In this document: positions 54,101 to 64,000 of the stretch, in pieces | How the letters are laid out: every line of letters begins with the position of its first letter | Numbering within the stretch: the first letter of the stretch is position 1 | Assembly: GCA_021234535.1 (NCBI GenBank) | Contig: CM037838.1 | Span: 21,831,009 to 21,895,008 of the forward strand | Direction of reading: 5' to 3' | Source: Stichopus chloronotus | Lineage: Eukaryota; Echinodermata; Holothuroidea; Aspidochirotida; Stichopodidae | Length of the DNA: 64,000 nt | Notes under the pieces: model-generated | What the model saw: only the letters and a program-made list of their open reading frames with translations | The model's database searches: none | What the model was told of the DNA's origin: nothing | Translations under genes and position numbers: made by a program

Positions 54101-56050
54101 TTTTTTTTTTTTTTTGAGGTTGTTTCCTCTGTTTATTGGTTTTCAACCAAATTTACATAATTATAGGTCTAAAATACAAATCAAGTAAGTAAAGAAAGGA
54201 ATAAGTTACAGTTCAATTGCAATGTTACTATTTACAATGTTAACGAACGAATTACCTTTTCTCCATGTATCAAGAAATTTAGACAAAGAAGTCGATTAAA
54301 ATCTACCTGTACCAGAAACCTTATTTCTTTAATAATGGATTGTTGTATCTGCTGTCCTGTTTCATCTTGACCTTCAAACACATGAACGCATCTGGTCTTC
54401 CACACAATGAATTTGCATATGCCAAATACTAACCAAATTCTATTTAAGACTACGTTGCAGACTGTGTCCGTAGTAGAGCCGTAAAGAAAAAAGTCTGATT
54501 TTAAATCGGTTTTGTTGTTTAACAAACGACTGAATATACCTTTTGCCCAAGAGATGACAGGCTTAATGTTGGGACATCCCCAAAATTAATGATTGATGGT
54601 TTCGACCACCTTACAGTTTTCCCTAGGACAAATACCTCCCCCATCCCCCAGCGAGCAATCTTATCACCTGTGTATAAAATGCGGTGGGATAGCCTCCACT
54701 GAAAATCTTGTAGTTTGTTGTCGAGGAGTTTGTTAAAAACAAAACTCCACATGTTTTCCCAAGGAAAGGAAGGGTGCTTACTGACTACCCGGGGGGGGGG
54801 GGTGACTTTGTCGCCCTTGTTGAAGACTTTAACGATAGTTTTAGTGTTCGTACAACTTTTCAAAAACTGAGAATCGAGAAAATGAAGTCTATAGATAAGG
54901 TTACAGGCATGAGTTAAATTACTAGAACAAACAGCAGAATTAGGCTTGGCGTTGGACCAGATAACTGGAAAAAGACGGCGAAGTTTTGACGCCATTAAGA
55001 ACCTAGCAAGCGAAAGATACAAAGGGGGATCGGTGTCGAGGATAGCAAATAGAGGTTTTACAAAGAGAGCATCCATCTTTGCCTTAAAGTCGTCTAATCC
55101 CAGTCCGCCGTTGGCCTTGACGGATGTAACAACGTTTCTAGGGAGTAGATCTGGTTTATTGTTTTCCCAAAAGAAAGAGAAAACCGCCTTGTTAATAGCC
55201 CGGAAAACTCTGTCGGGAACAGGGAAAACCGGGGCCACGAAGTAAAACATAGGATAAATTGTACTGTTGATGATGGAAACTTTACCAAGTAAAGAAAGGT
55301 ACCTATTTTTCCAACAATTAAGTAACTTAGTGATCTCATCGATCTTTGAATCCCAGTTTGAGACGATGGCGTCTTCCGTCCCGAAAATAATACCCGTAAC
55401 TTTGATAGAAGATCTGCTCCAGACGATGTTAGAGGACAGACAACGGAAGGCTTTTCCCATAATGCAGCCACGTGATTTGTTTAAATTGACATTGGCACCG
55501 GTGGCATGCTGAAACAGGTCAAATATCTGTAGAAAATGGTGGATATCGTTATCACTTGTGGCCACACAGGTGGCGTCATCTGCGTACTGCAGCAGTTTAA
55601 CAGTTTTGCCATTACTCCTTGGGATACGAAAACCCCGAATGTTTTCATTGAACTCGATATAGCTAGCAATCGGCTCAGTATACAAAACATACAGGAGAGG
55701 CGATAAAGGGCAACCTTGCCTTACGCCACGAGAAATGTGGACTATTTCGGACAAAAAGCCGTTGATTAAAATACGACTATTAATGTTGAAGTATAAAATA
55801 TTGATCCATTTAACAAAACTTTCACCAAAGTTTAACTTAGCGAGAACTTTATGAAAGAACTTCCAATTCACTTTGTCGAAGGCCTTGTGTTGGTCAATTG
55901 AAACCAATGCACAAGAGTTCGATTTTAACTTGGAAAAGCTGATAATATCTCTAATCAGATACAGATTATTGTGAATAGATCTACCAGGAACGGAGCAAGT
56001 TTGAAAATCATTAATTAAAGAGGGAAGGATTTTAGCAAGCTTGACTTGTA
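54101..56050 (-). mobile_element. LINE copy k, 5'-truncated mosaic
   Basis: Poly-T 54101-54115. The first 250 bp match fragment a (GGTCT insertion, CTCCATG, ACCAGAAACC), and the remainder matches copy i. Same truncation point as the other 1.9-kb copies. Confidence 0.95.
54206..56050 (-). pseudogene. ORF2 remnant in copy k (RT, YADD intact)
   Basis: Long open frame from about 56050 down to 54519 containing motif A, RQGCPLSP and YADD. It is frameshifted just before the CCHC motif (one C fewer near 54638), and also carries the TAA found in copies b, c and i in the original frame. The endonuclease and ORF1 are absent. Confidence 0.93.
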
Positions 56051-56070
56051 TATGGAATATCCATATGGAA

Positions 56071-56600
56071 TTTTTTTTTTTTTTTTGAGGTTGTTTCCTC
56101 TGTTTATTGGTTCTCAACCAAATTTACATAATTATACAATACAAATCAAGTAAGTAAAGAAAGGAGTAAGTTAAGGTTCAATTACAATATCACTATTTAC
56201 AATCTTAACGAAAGAATTACCTTTTATCCATGTATCAAGAAATTTAGGCAAAGAAAGTCGATTAAAATCTACCTGTACCCGAAACCTTATTTCTTTAATA
56301 ATGGCTTGTTGTATCTGCTGTCCTGTTTTAGCTTGACCTTCAAACACATGAATACATCTGGTCTTCCACACAATGAATTTACATATGACAAATACTAACC
56401 AAATTCTATTTAAGACTACTTTGCAGACTGTGTCCGTAGTACTAGTAGAGCCGTAAAGAAAAAAGTCTGATTTTAAATCGGTTTTGTTGTTTACCAAACG
56501 ACTGTATATACCTTTTGCCCAAGAGATGACAGGCTTAATGTTGGGACATTCCCAAAATAAATGATTGATGGTTTCGACCACCTTACAGTATTCCCTAGGC
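56071..56600 (-). mobile_element. LINE fragment l, deletion into 5S flank
   Basis: Poly-T 56071-56086. Same fusion CCCTAGG/CAAAATACATAGG as fragment j, confirming that j and l descend from one event. It differs from j in the TTTTAGCTTG word (TTTTATCTTG in j). Confidence 0.9.
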
Positions 56601-56666
56601 AAAATACATAGGGAAGACAGAATACAAAGAATAGTACTATTCCTACAGAGAAGAAAACTGAAGAAG

Positions 56667-56671
56667 AAAAA
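56667..56671 (-). terminator. Pol III terminator (single T5)
   Basis: As at 36505: one T5 run only. Confidence 0.7.
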
Positions 56672-56857
56672 GCCTACGACACCCAGTATTCCCAGGCGGT
56701 CACCCATCCATGTATGTAACATCTCATAATAGTAAGGTGAGAGTTTCCTGTAAGAGGTAACTCGTGGTGCAATGCGGAAAATATTTAAACCAAGGTTCAT
56801 ATTCTCATAATGGTTTAAAACGAGAACCGGTATGTTCAACGTGATATGGTCGTAGGC
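56672..56857 (-). pseudogene. 5S rRNA with internal replacement (duplicate)
   Basis: Copy of the 36510 locus at +20,162, with the same 110-nt replacement of nt 38-79. It keeps the majority base (GTGATATGG) where 36510 has a private change, so the replacement predates the duplication. Confidence 0.93.
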
Positions 56858-58212
56858 ATTCACTTGAGAAAAAATGAGCTACTTATTGTGTTCACCGTGA
56901 CCTCAATTATTGTGGGATTAAAACATTAAATTAATCTTTTGATATTGTGTTATACGTTTGGTACGTGTTAAAACGAGTAACATTTAGGAGTAAAATGATT
57001 ATGTCTGCTACCGGTGTGGTTGCTTTGTGTAAGCCAATGGCAGTATGGAGCAAATGCACAGGCGTAGTATATACAAGGCAGTGCATTGTCCTATTTTTAG
57101 CCGGCATCCTCGTAATCTTTCATCCTTCCAGCTTTCATCCTCCAGAGTATCGATCTGTAGTAATGAACTCATTTCCAAAATACTTGATTTGGGGGGGGGG
57201 GGGGTGAAGGTATCATCACCCTTTCATTGTTTGCCAAATGCTTCAAGAAGGTGAAATTTAAGAGGATGCATAATTCATTGTAATTCTTTTATACACTCCG
57301 TCCATCTAACGATATTACATAGGTTGATTTTTTAAAAGTTTAGTATTGATTACAAAATTGCAAACACAAGATTCCTATTTCGAAGATGGGTACATGCAGC
57401 TTAGAACAACTCAGGAAGTACCGTTTCCGGCCATCGAGGCGAGGGGGGGGGGGGGGTGGACTTGTAAGGAAACTACTTTTCAGTCCTGCCGGTACTTTTT
57501 CCACCCCCACAATGTTTCTTCGTTTCACCGTTCCCTCTCTGGTGGTGCTTGTGTGTGTACTATGGTTGGCAAAACAGCTTATTTCTAGATTTTTGAATGT
57601 ACTAAACTTTCATATGTTAACATATGATGTGGCCTATAGCATACAATTGTCCATGCTGATTTTTTTTTAAATGGCTCTTTATTTCTTGGTAAAAAAAACG
57701 CCACAAAAATTAACATGGAAACGATATGTTTTTGTCTAGGGGATAGGGTGGGATGCACAGTCCGAAATTTACGCCGCCCCTCCCCACATTCATATTGTTT
57801 TCTTATAGTCATATGAATCATGCATATATTATAACAAACTGAAAAGAATGTCTGCTTACTTCTAGGCCTACGATAGTTTAAGAGTTGCTACAGTTAAGGA
57901 ATTAACAACAACCCCAATCTTTTTTTTCCTTTTTTTATACAAATTTAAACACTATATATGAATTTCAATTTTAAAGGAAGCGTTTTGATTAACTTGCCGG
58001 TGTCACTGACATGATAAATTCTGGCCCAGACAAGTGTAAATCATTCTCGCAAGCTTGATCGCTGAGGGTAATCTTTCTTCATAGCATTACATCTCGAGTT
58101 TTGAACGAAATATGGTGTAATGATTGAGATGTCTGTAATGTTCCTTCACTAGACTATCCCAATTCCACCGTGAAGAAGTATTCCATATGGAATATTTCCT
58201 TACGGGGACATA
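56858..58212. repeat. Type 1 short spacer
   Basis: Copy of 36696-38048. It differs mainly in G-tract context (TTGATTTGGGG at 57185 against TTGAGGTGGGG) and homopolymer lengths. No gene is seen. Confidence 0.8.
56880..56887 (-). promoter_or_regulatory. TATA-like element of disrupted 5S
   Basis: AATAAGTA (minus), -30 to -23. Confidence 0.5.
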
Positions 58213-58612
58213 GGGAAGACAGTAGAATACAAACAAAAGTACTGTTTTTTTTTTTGTGAAGGAAAAACTTTATTTCCGTCCTCATGTTCAATACAAAAGT
58301 GTACATTTACTTAACTAAGAGTGTAAAATAAATATAGTATTTACAAGTATTTACAGTTGTCTTTTTTTAAATTTAACATAACATTATCTTTCCATCGTTG
58401 GAATTTTCTGCTGCTTACGTTACAAAATCTTTTTAAGTGGAAGGAAGCACTCTTTGTATTACCTATTTGCATGTATGAACATACAAGACATGAAAAAGAT
58501 ACAAGAACTTACAAACACTAATGACAGTAACTTTCATTTAGCTTACTCTACGGTACGGGAAATTCTTTGTCCTACCCTTTCGGGAAGACAGTAGAATACA
58601 AACAAAAGTACT
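58213..58612 (-). mobile_element. S2 retroelement, copy s6, with both target duplications
   Basis: Copy of s3 at +20,164: body 58244-58581, 31-bp duplications 58213-58243 and 58582-58612. Only one or two bases differ from s3. Confidence 0.9.
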
Positions 58613-58634
58613 TTTCCTACAGAGAAGAAAAATG

Positions 58635-58645
58635 AAAAAGAAAAA
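58635..58645 (-). terminator. Pol III terminator
   Basis: Two T5 runs on the minus strand. Confidence 0.9.
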
Positions 58646-58763
58646 GCCTACGACACCCAGTATTCCCAGGCGGTCACCCATCCAAGTACTGACTGGGCTC
58701 GACGTTGCTTGACTTCGGTGATCGGACGAGAACCGGTATGTTCAACGTGATATGGTCGTAGGC
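58646..58763 (-). rRNA. 5S rRNA
   Basis: 118 nt, intact, identical to the 38482 gene as far as I can read. The only intact 5S gene in unit 5. Confidence 0.97.
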
Positions 58764-58786
58764 ATTCCATTTGGGAAAAAATTAGT

Positions 58787-58794
58787 TACTTATA
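58787..58794 (-). promoter_or_regulatory. TATA-like element of 5S
   Basis: TATAAGTA (minus), -31 to -24, same extra base as at 38623. Confidence 0.62.
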
Positions 58795-60976
58795 GTGTTC
58801 ACCTGTTGAATTAAGTCCCAATTATTGTGGGACTAAAGCATAAAACTAATATTTTGTTATTGTGTTATAAGTTTGGTACGTGCTTAAACGAGTAACATTA
58901 AACAGTTCTAATGATTAGGTCTGCTACCACTTTAGTTGCTTTGTGTCAGCCGATGGCAGTATGTAGCAATGCACAGGCGCAGTATATCTACAACGCAATG
59001 CATAGGCCTATTTTTAGCATCTCTGGTGGCTGCTATATATTTGAGGTGAAAGAAACAATAGTTGGTGTTACGGTCTATACGATTCAGATAGGATCTTTGA
59101 ACTGGATGTAGCCTAAGAAAGAAAACACATTCAAAATACAAAAATTTAAATGGTGCACATAAGGTGTAATCTGTTCCGAAGAAAATAGAATTGTCTGTCT
59201 GATAAAGAGAAAAAGACATATGATGGTGTAATTAACGTTCAATCACAGCCTATAGGCTAAGGACAATTTGGCGTTACAGGTTCGTCCCAGTATGGGTCCG
59301 GACTACCAAACCGCGGCGGTGGTAACAGTGATATAGTGAGAGGGGCCTATGTATGACTTGGGCTTGGTGAGGAAGTTACTGAATAGCCTACCCTGAGAAG
59401 CAATTTGGTGCAACAAAGTAGTCACATATTCCATCGGTCCTGCCGCTGCCTCATATGCGGAGAAGAAAAGCAGTTCACACAAGCAATTATCTCCCGCGGG
59501 CTTTATTAGATCACCGGACTGGGGGGGCCTCTTTTCCATTTGACTGTGGGCGTGGTTTCTGTATACCAGCATGATGACATTCATGAATGGCGTTGATCGC
59601 TAAACATGCTACTCCATAAAGTAATAAAATATCTTGATAGTGTGAATATCCCCTTAACTGATATTTCTATTACCCACTGTAGGCTACTAATGAACAAGAC
59701 CAAAAATGAGAGACAAATTGAACACGACAGTGAGAATCACGCAAATCTACAGTCTCACACTAAGCTCATTAATTGGGCCTACGTGGCACTAACTGCTCTT
59801 ACCTGTCATCACCACAGTTTGTGCTGAATGTCAGTCGGACTTTGTAAGTCAGCTGGGGACATTTTCTAATGTTGAAATGGAACAGCTAGCCTAAGGTCCG
59901 TATGTTTAGGCTCGTGGAACTTATTTGGTAGGCTGGTCATCGGCGTTAAGCTTGAGCACTATCGATCACCTTCAATGCTTCAAGCCTTCATTGAAATGTC
60001 CTGCTCGAACAAAGGGTTTGTGAACATGCACAGCCTATATAAGCAGATTGTGCGTTTTAATTGTTTCGTCATAGAAAAACGAGTGGGCCTACCTTCCTAC
60101 GCGTATGGCTATTTATTTTAATAATGGATTGAAATTCATTAACCCTGGGACAAATGATTAGTGGTTTTGATTCCCGTATTTCTGAATATACATGTATATA
60201 AACTATTCAACTTGTCTTAGCCTTCTGTTACAATTTTTCGTCTGTGAGTCCCTTAAATCTATGTATATGGATGGAAGAGAAAACGATACATCTGAATTCC
60301 TTTCACTTTGAACCAAAACGATGAACAGTCAACAATCGGGTAGTCATGGAAACAGCCTGAAACAGCGAAGGGTGTACGTAAACAAAGAGATAAGCGCGCT
60401 TACCGCAGTGGAACGTAGACGCAAACGCAGTGACTGCTCTCGTAGTTTGCATTAAATCAAACCGGCCTGGTCAAACTTACTGAATTTCTATATACCAGTC
60501 TCTGATCACTCACCAGGTTGGAGGTCCAAATCTACCATGGTTGCTGGGACTGTGAAGGTGATCACTTGTACTAGAAAATGTTTCTATGGTGATACCTTAC
60601 CATCCGGCGTCGTTATAGCTCCTGTTAAGCGTGCCGAGTAATTTTACTCATCTTGAGTCATTTTTCTTGAGCGTTACAGATTTTCACTGGTCAAAACAAA
60701 GACGTCGACTGGTTGTTACATAATAAAAGGATTCGCGACTGCCCCCAATCATTTTAATTTCTTATAGAGCCGGCTGCCATCTTTCACTGTGTTGTAGCTG
60801 TAGATAACAGCAAGAAGTTGTACTTGTAAGGTGCATAGTACGTTCACATTGTAAATAACAATTGGTTTAAGAAGGTCGTTGTGGGCTCTCTGAAAAGCTA
60901 AGACCTGGAAAGACAATCTCCGAGACCATCACAACTAGAGAAATAAGATCACCAGCAAAAATTAGCAGTGTTGTGA

Positions 60977-61165
60977 GGCTCGAGTCACTGACTCGAGTAG
61001 GACTCGAGTCACAATGTTTGAAGACTTGACTTGACTCGAGTCACTTGCGTCAAAAGACTCGAGTCAGACGTTTGAGAAAGTGGAAAAGACTGGACTCGAC
61101 TCAGTATGTAGAAGGGACTCGACTCGAATCGAGTTACTTTGCTGGATGACTCTACTTGACTCAAG
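60977..61165. repeat. GACTC/ACTCGAGT repeat block
   Basis: Identical contracted form to 40813-41001. Confidence 0.85.
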
Positions 61166-61838
61166 TTTTTTCACAATGACTAGAGTAAAGCTGTCAGCAA
61201 ACAATATGATGTCAAATACTGTTTTGGTGTACATTTCAAGAAATGCTTTGCCAGTTGATTAATTGGAAACGGCAATAGAAACAGCTGACCCGTTGTAATC
61301 AGACTTTGTCTAGATTCTCTGTCGATTGAATTTCGTTCACCTACTGCTTCAATGAGGGTGTATGCCATAGATTATGTATTACATTTAAAGTAGTTATACA
61401 GTTGTGTTTCAATGCAAATTGCGCGTAGGATGTTCATATCTGATGTGTACTTTCTCTTTTTTGTGTAATATCGTGAGTATTGTGGGTATTGTGTGATAAA
61501 TTTTCGTGTTACTGATAACTGGGGGAAGAACAGAATTTCGAATGCTAGTGATTACAGGAAGTATTCCAGTGTTCCCGTTTACTGAAGAATGTCATTTTGT
61601 TCAGTCAGTGCCACGATTGATAGTTTGTAAATAGTGGCGCTATTCTTGAACAGCTGGAGTAAAAAAAAACATCAATACAAACATTATGTCTGACTTCCTT
61701 GAACAGCTACAAAATTTTATGTCATATCATATCATATTGCTGTAGTCATTTTCTGGGTGTATACACTATATTACACTATATTATTCTGGGTTTGTAAACT
61801 AGTATATTACACTATATATTCTGGGTGTATACACTATA

Positions 61839-61888
61839 TTACACTATATCAACCTCGTGCCTATTGGAAAAAGGTTAATATAGTGTAA
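61839..61888. repeat. Boundary hairpin
   Basis: Arms 61839-61855 and 61872-61888 with a 16-nt loop. Confidence 0.85.
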
Positions 61889-64000
61889 GCATAACTATGG
61901 TGTAAGTGAAAGAGAATGTAAAGAAATTGATTGAAGTGTACACATGTGTTACTTTTCTGGACCTTCACCCGACCTATACCGACCACCCAGACTAATAGTC
62001 AATCCCCTCTCACACCACCGTCAATTCGAGTCACATCATCATCCACCCACCCTTCACCCACCTTCACGGTCACCCACCTTCACCCCCACCCACCGTCACC
62101 CAACCATCACCCGGCACACATTGCACGGCATACACAGGGACAGAGTGTATATTGATTACACATTCATGTGGTCCTTGTTGCAGCTCAAGGGGACATGTGG
62201 CACTTCTGTTCGGATTGTGTTTGCACAAGGAGGAGTTTTAGACAGTCTGTCTGTGGAAGGTGTAGTTGTAAGTGGTTGTGAGAATTGGAACTGTCTGGGG
62301 GACGGGTATCTGCCTTAAAAGAAAATCTTTGTATTTTGGCCGCCTTTAAAAGTCTTTTTGAATATAAGTGGTTATACGTTGAAAATTGACCTGCAGGGAA
62401 TTTTATTGAAATTTTATTTTATGACCCACCTTCACCCTCACCCCCATCCACCCCCTTCCCTTCACCCAACCATCACCCATCCTCATCCGCTCACCCTCTC
62501 CGCCAGTCGGGTCACTTCTAGCGTCTCCACTTCTGTGATGTTCCCATGATTTATCAAGTATCATACTGCCTAGCTAACACTTCGAGGCTTTGTAGGGTAC
62601 CATAAAATCTGAGAAAGATTTCGGTGAGCCGAGGATTGGATGAGAGACTAGGGGAGCTGATTTAGGAGGGGCCACAGGGACACTGATTGATGATATTAAG
62701 ATGGTTTTGGTCATGAAATTTAATAGAACGTAGACATTACCCAGATCACTCACTCTCATTTAAAGCATTTTGTGGAATCGGTGTCCAATTTGAATTGGTA
62801 GCCATGATCTTGAAATTTCAAATGATCATGACAATTTTAATTGTTAGACATGTATCATCATGTACTCCTAGTGTATTCTGAGTTAAATGATCATATGGGT
62901 ACCTAGAAGTATCAATCTCCTTTACATTTAAAGTCATAAAAAGCGGCCATTTTGAAAAATAATGGGAAATATTTTTGGCCCTTACCCTACGATTGATTGG
63001 TATCGTCTAAGGCTGTGCCAATTTTCATACTTTTCCCCCAATTTTGCCCAATGGTGTTACCATATTGCAGCACTAAGCTGGAGGCAGAGTAGATAAGGAA
63101 TATCCTAATGACTTAGCTCGCTGTACGATTAAAAAAAAAATGTGTATATTTTTTTTCTTCGCTCCCCGAAACCTGGCGTAGGGCTTTTAGGGGAAAGTTT
63201 GAGGCCAGATGTCTCCCAAACTTTCAATTGCAAATCCCCCCCCCCCCCCACCCGTGGTGTCAATGATCTTGTCTTGAGGACAGTCACTTTTCAGAGAAAG
63301 CTACACTTTGGGTAAGTAAAATCCTCAGTTGGTTTTGCCCTTTGATTGACAACATATGTTAAAGGTGAAGTGTAGCTCATATTGCGCAATATACACAGGG
63401 ACAGAGTGTATATTGATCACACATTCATGTGGTCCTTGTTGCAGCTCAAGGGGACATGTGGAACTTCTATTCGGATTGTGTTTGCACAAGGAGGAGTTTT
63501 TAACAGGCGGTGGAAGGGGTAGTTGTAGGTGGTTGTGAGATTTGGAACTGTCTGGGGGACGGGTATCTGCCTTGAAAAAAAAAAAAAAAAAACTTCGTAC
63601 TTTGGCTGTCTTTAAAAGTCTTCTTGAATTTAAGGGGTTATGTTGAAAACGGACCTGTAGGAAATGGATCTGAAAATGGACGTGCCATTTTGTCGAACTT
63701 TATTTTGGTCTTTGAATTTAAGGTCAATACAGCTGTCGTCCCTACTTTATTCTTGCAATTCTCTTAAGCAATTTTTTTTCATGACGTTGCTGGGTTTCAA
63801 TACTGCGTCAGAAAAATTAGGCAATTCAACTATAGTATGATGAAAAAAAAAAAAAGCCACCGATAAATGAACATGGGGACTACAACACTATTTCAGTTTG
63901 GGGGAGAATTTTCCCTTTAGTTTGAACATAAATAGAGAAATATATGTGTACTTTGCTACGTCTTACACGAAGGGTCTCTCCGTCGAAGATTCAGATGCAA
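61889..64000. repeat. Long spacer, left part (unit 6, cut by window end)
   Basis: Copy of 41725-43835: R1 at 62128, R2 at 63389, C14 tract at 63236. No gene is seen. Confidence 0.8.

Larger units (their letters stand above)
51024..61838. repeat. 5S higher-order repeat, unit 5
   Basis: The unit is 10.8 kb and has the same gene order as unit 3: a disrupted 5S at 56672 and an intact 5S at 58646. Its left 3 kb resembles unit 2 more than unit 3 (for example, the variants around 51180-51230 match those at 11250-11290), so the unit is a mosaic. Confidence 0.9.
58764..61838. repeat. Long spacer, right part (unit 5)
   Basis: Copy of 38600-41674, including the 19-bp insertion near 60436 and the altered inverted repeat near 60078. 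No gene is seen. Confidence 0.8.
61839..64000. repeat. 5S higher-order repeat, unit 6 (right edge cut)
   Basis: Only the first 2.2 kb of long spacer is present. It is nearly identical to 41675-43835 in unit 4, with scattered single-base differences (for example at 62420 and 63057) and homopolymer length changes. Confidence 0.9.

Noticed and set aside
56051..56117. Apparent N-terminus (basic, lysine-rich) of the long ORF in copy k, and the same in copy e
   Set aside because: It reads through the poly-A tail and 3' UTR of the neighbouring element and the target sequence, so it is not an original start.
1..64000. U1, U2, U6, spliced-leader, tRNA or histone genes linked to 5S
   Set aside because: I looked for their characteristic words on both strands and saw none. 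A covariance-model search would settle it.

Overview
The window is metazoan nuclear DNA and consists almost entirely of a 5S ribosomal RNA gene array. Twelve 5S loci, all on the minus strand, sit in about five and a half head-to-tail higher-order repeat units. The 5S sequence, with its GAATATACCGGTTCTCGTCCGATCACCGAAGTCAAGC block, resembles marine deuterostome (for example echinoderm) 5S as I remember it; this assignment is tentative. There is no host protein-coding gene that I can support.

Layout. Units are bounded here by a 50-bp hairpin (11092, 30765, 41675, 51024, 61839), giving lengths of about 19.7, 10.9, 9.35 and 10.8 kb. Reading left to right, each unit holds about 3 kb of long spacer, a cluster of LINE copies, then one to four 5S genes separated by 1.3-1.4 kb short spacers, then another 3 kb of long spacer. 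Three spacer types follow the genes: type 1 (after 14802, 24274, 36510, 45410, 56672), type 2 (after 25802, 46047) and type 3, the long spacer (after 7901, 27588, 38482, 47849, 58646). Nine 5S genes are intact at 118 nt. One has a 6-nt deletion in the A box. Two, which are copies of each other by a 20.16-kb duplication, have the A box and intermediate element replaced by 110 nt of foreign sequence.

Mobile elements. One complete non-LTR retrotransposon (19168-24180, minus strand) has two uninterrupted ORFs. ORF1 (479 aa) carries an RRM-like region, three CCHC knuckles and two C-terminal C2H2 fingers. ORF2 (1146 aa) carries an apurinic-type endonuclease, a reverse transcriptase with YADD, and a C-terminal CCHC motif. 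The architecture is that of the Tx1/L1 group. Twelve 5'-truncated relatives lie in clusters, always on the minus strand and always at a palindromic site, ATTCCATATGGAAT, about 83 bp beyond the 3' end of a 5S gene. One unoccupied site is preserved at 25705. Copies are stacked head to tail, with the site re-created at every junction. A second, unrelated-looking short retroelement (here S2, about 250-340 bp, AATAAA plus poly-A) occupies the same 5S downstream interval at two different positions, with 31-bp and 16-bp target duplications.

Together this looks like a 5S array serving as host to two site-preferring retroelements. The array itself is reshaped by unequal crossover and gene conversion: shared truncation points, shared frameshifts, mosaic copies, a deletion junction at 45726, and a near-identical 20.16-kb duplication. 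The complete LINE lies directly downstream of a 5S gene in the same direction and has a 5' UTR of only about 27 nt, which raises the possibility that it depends on transcription from the array.
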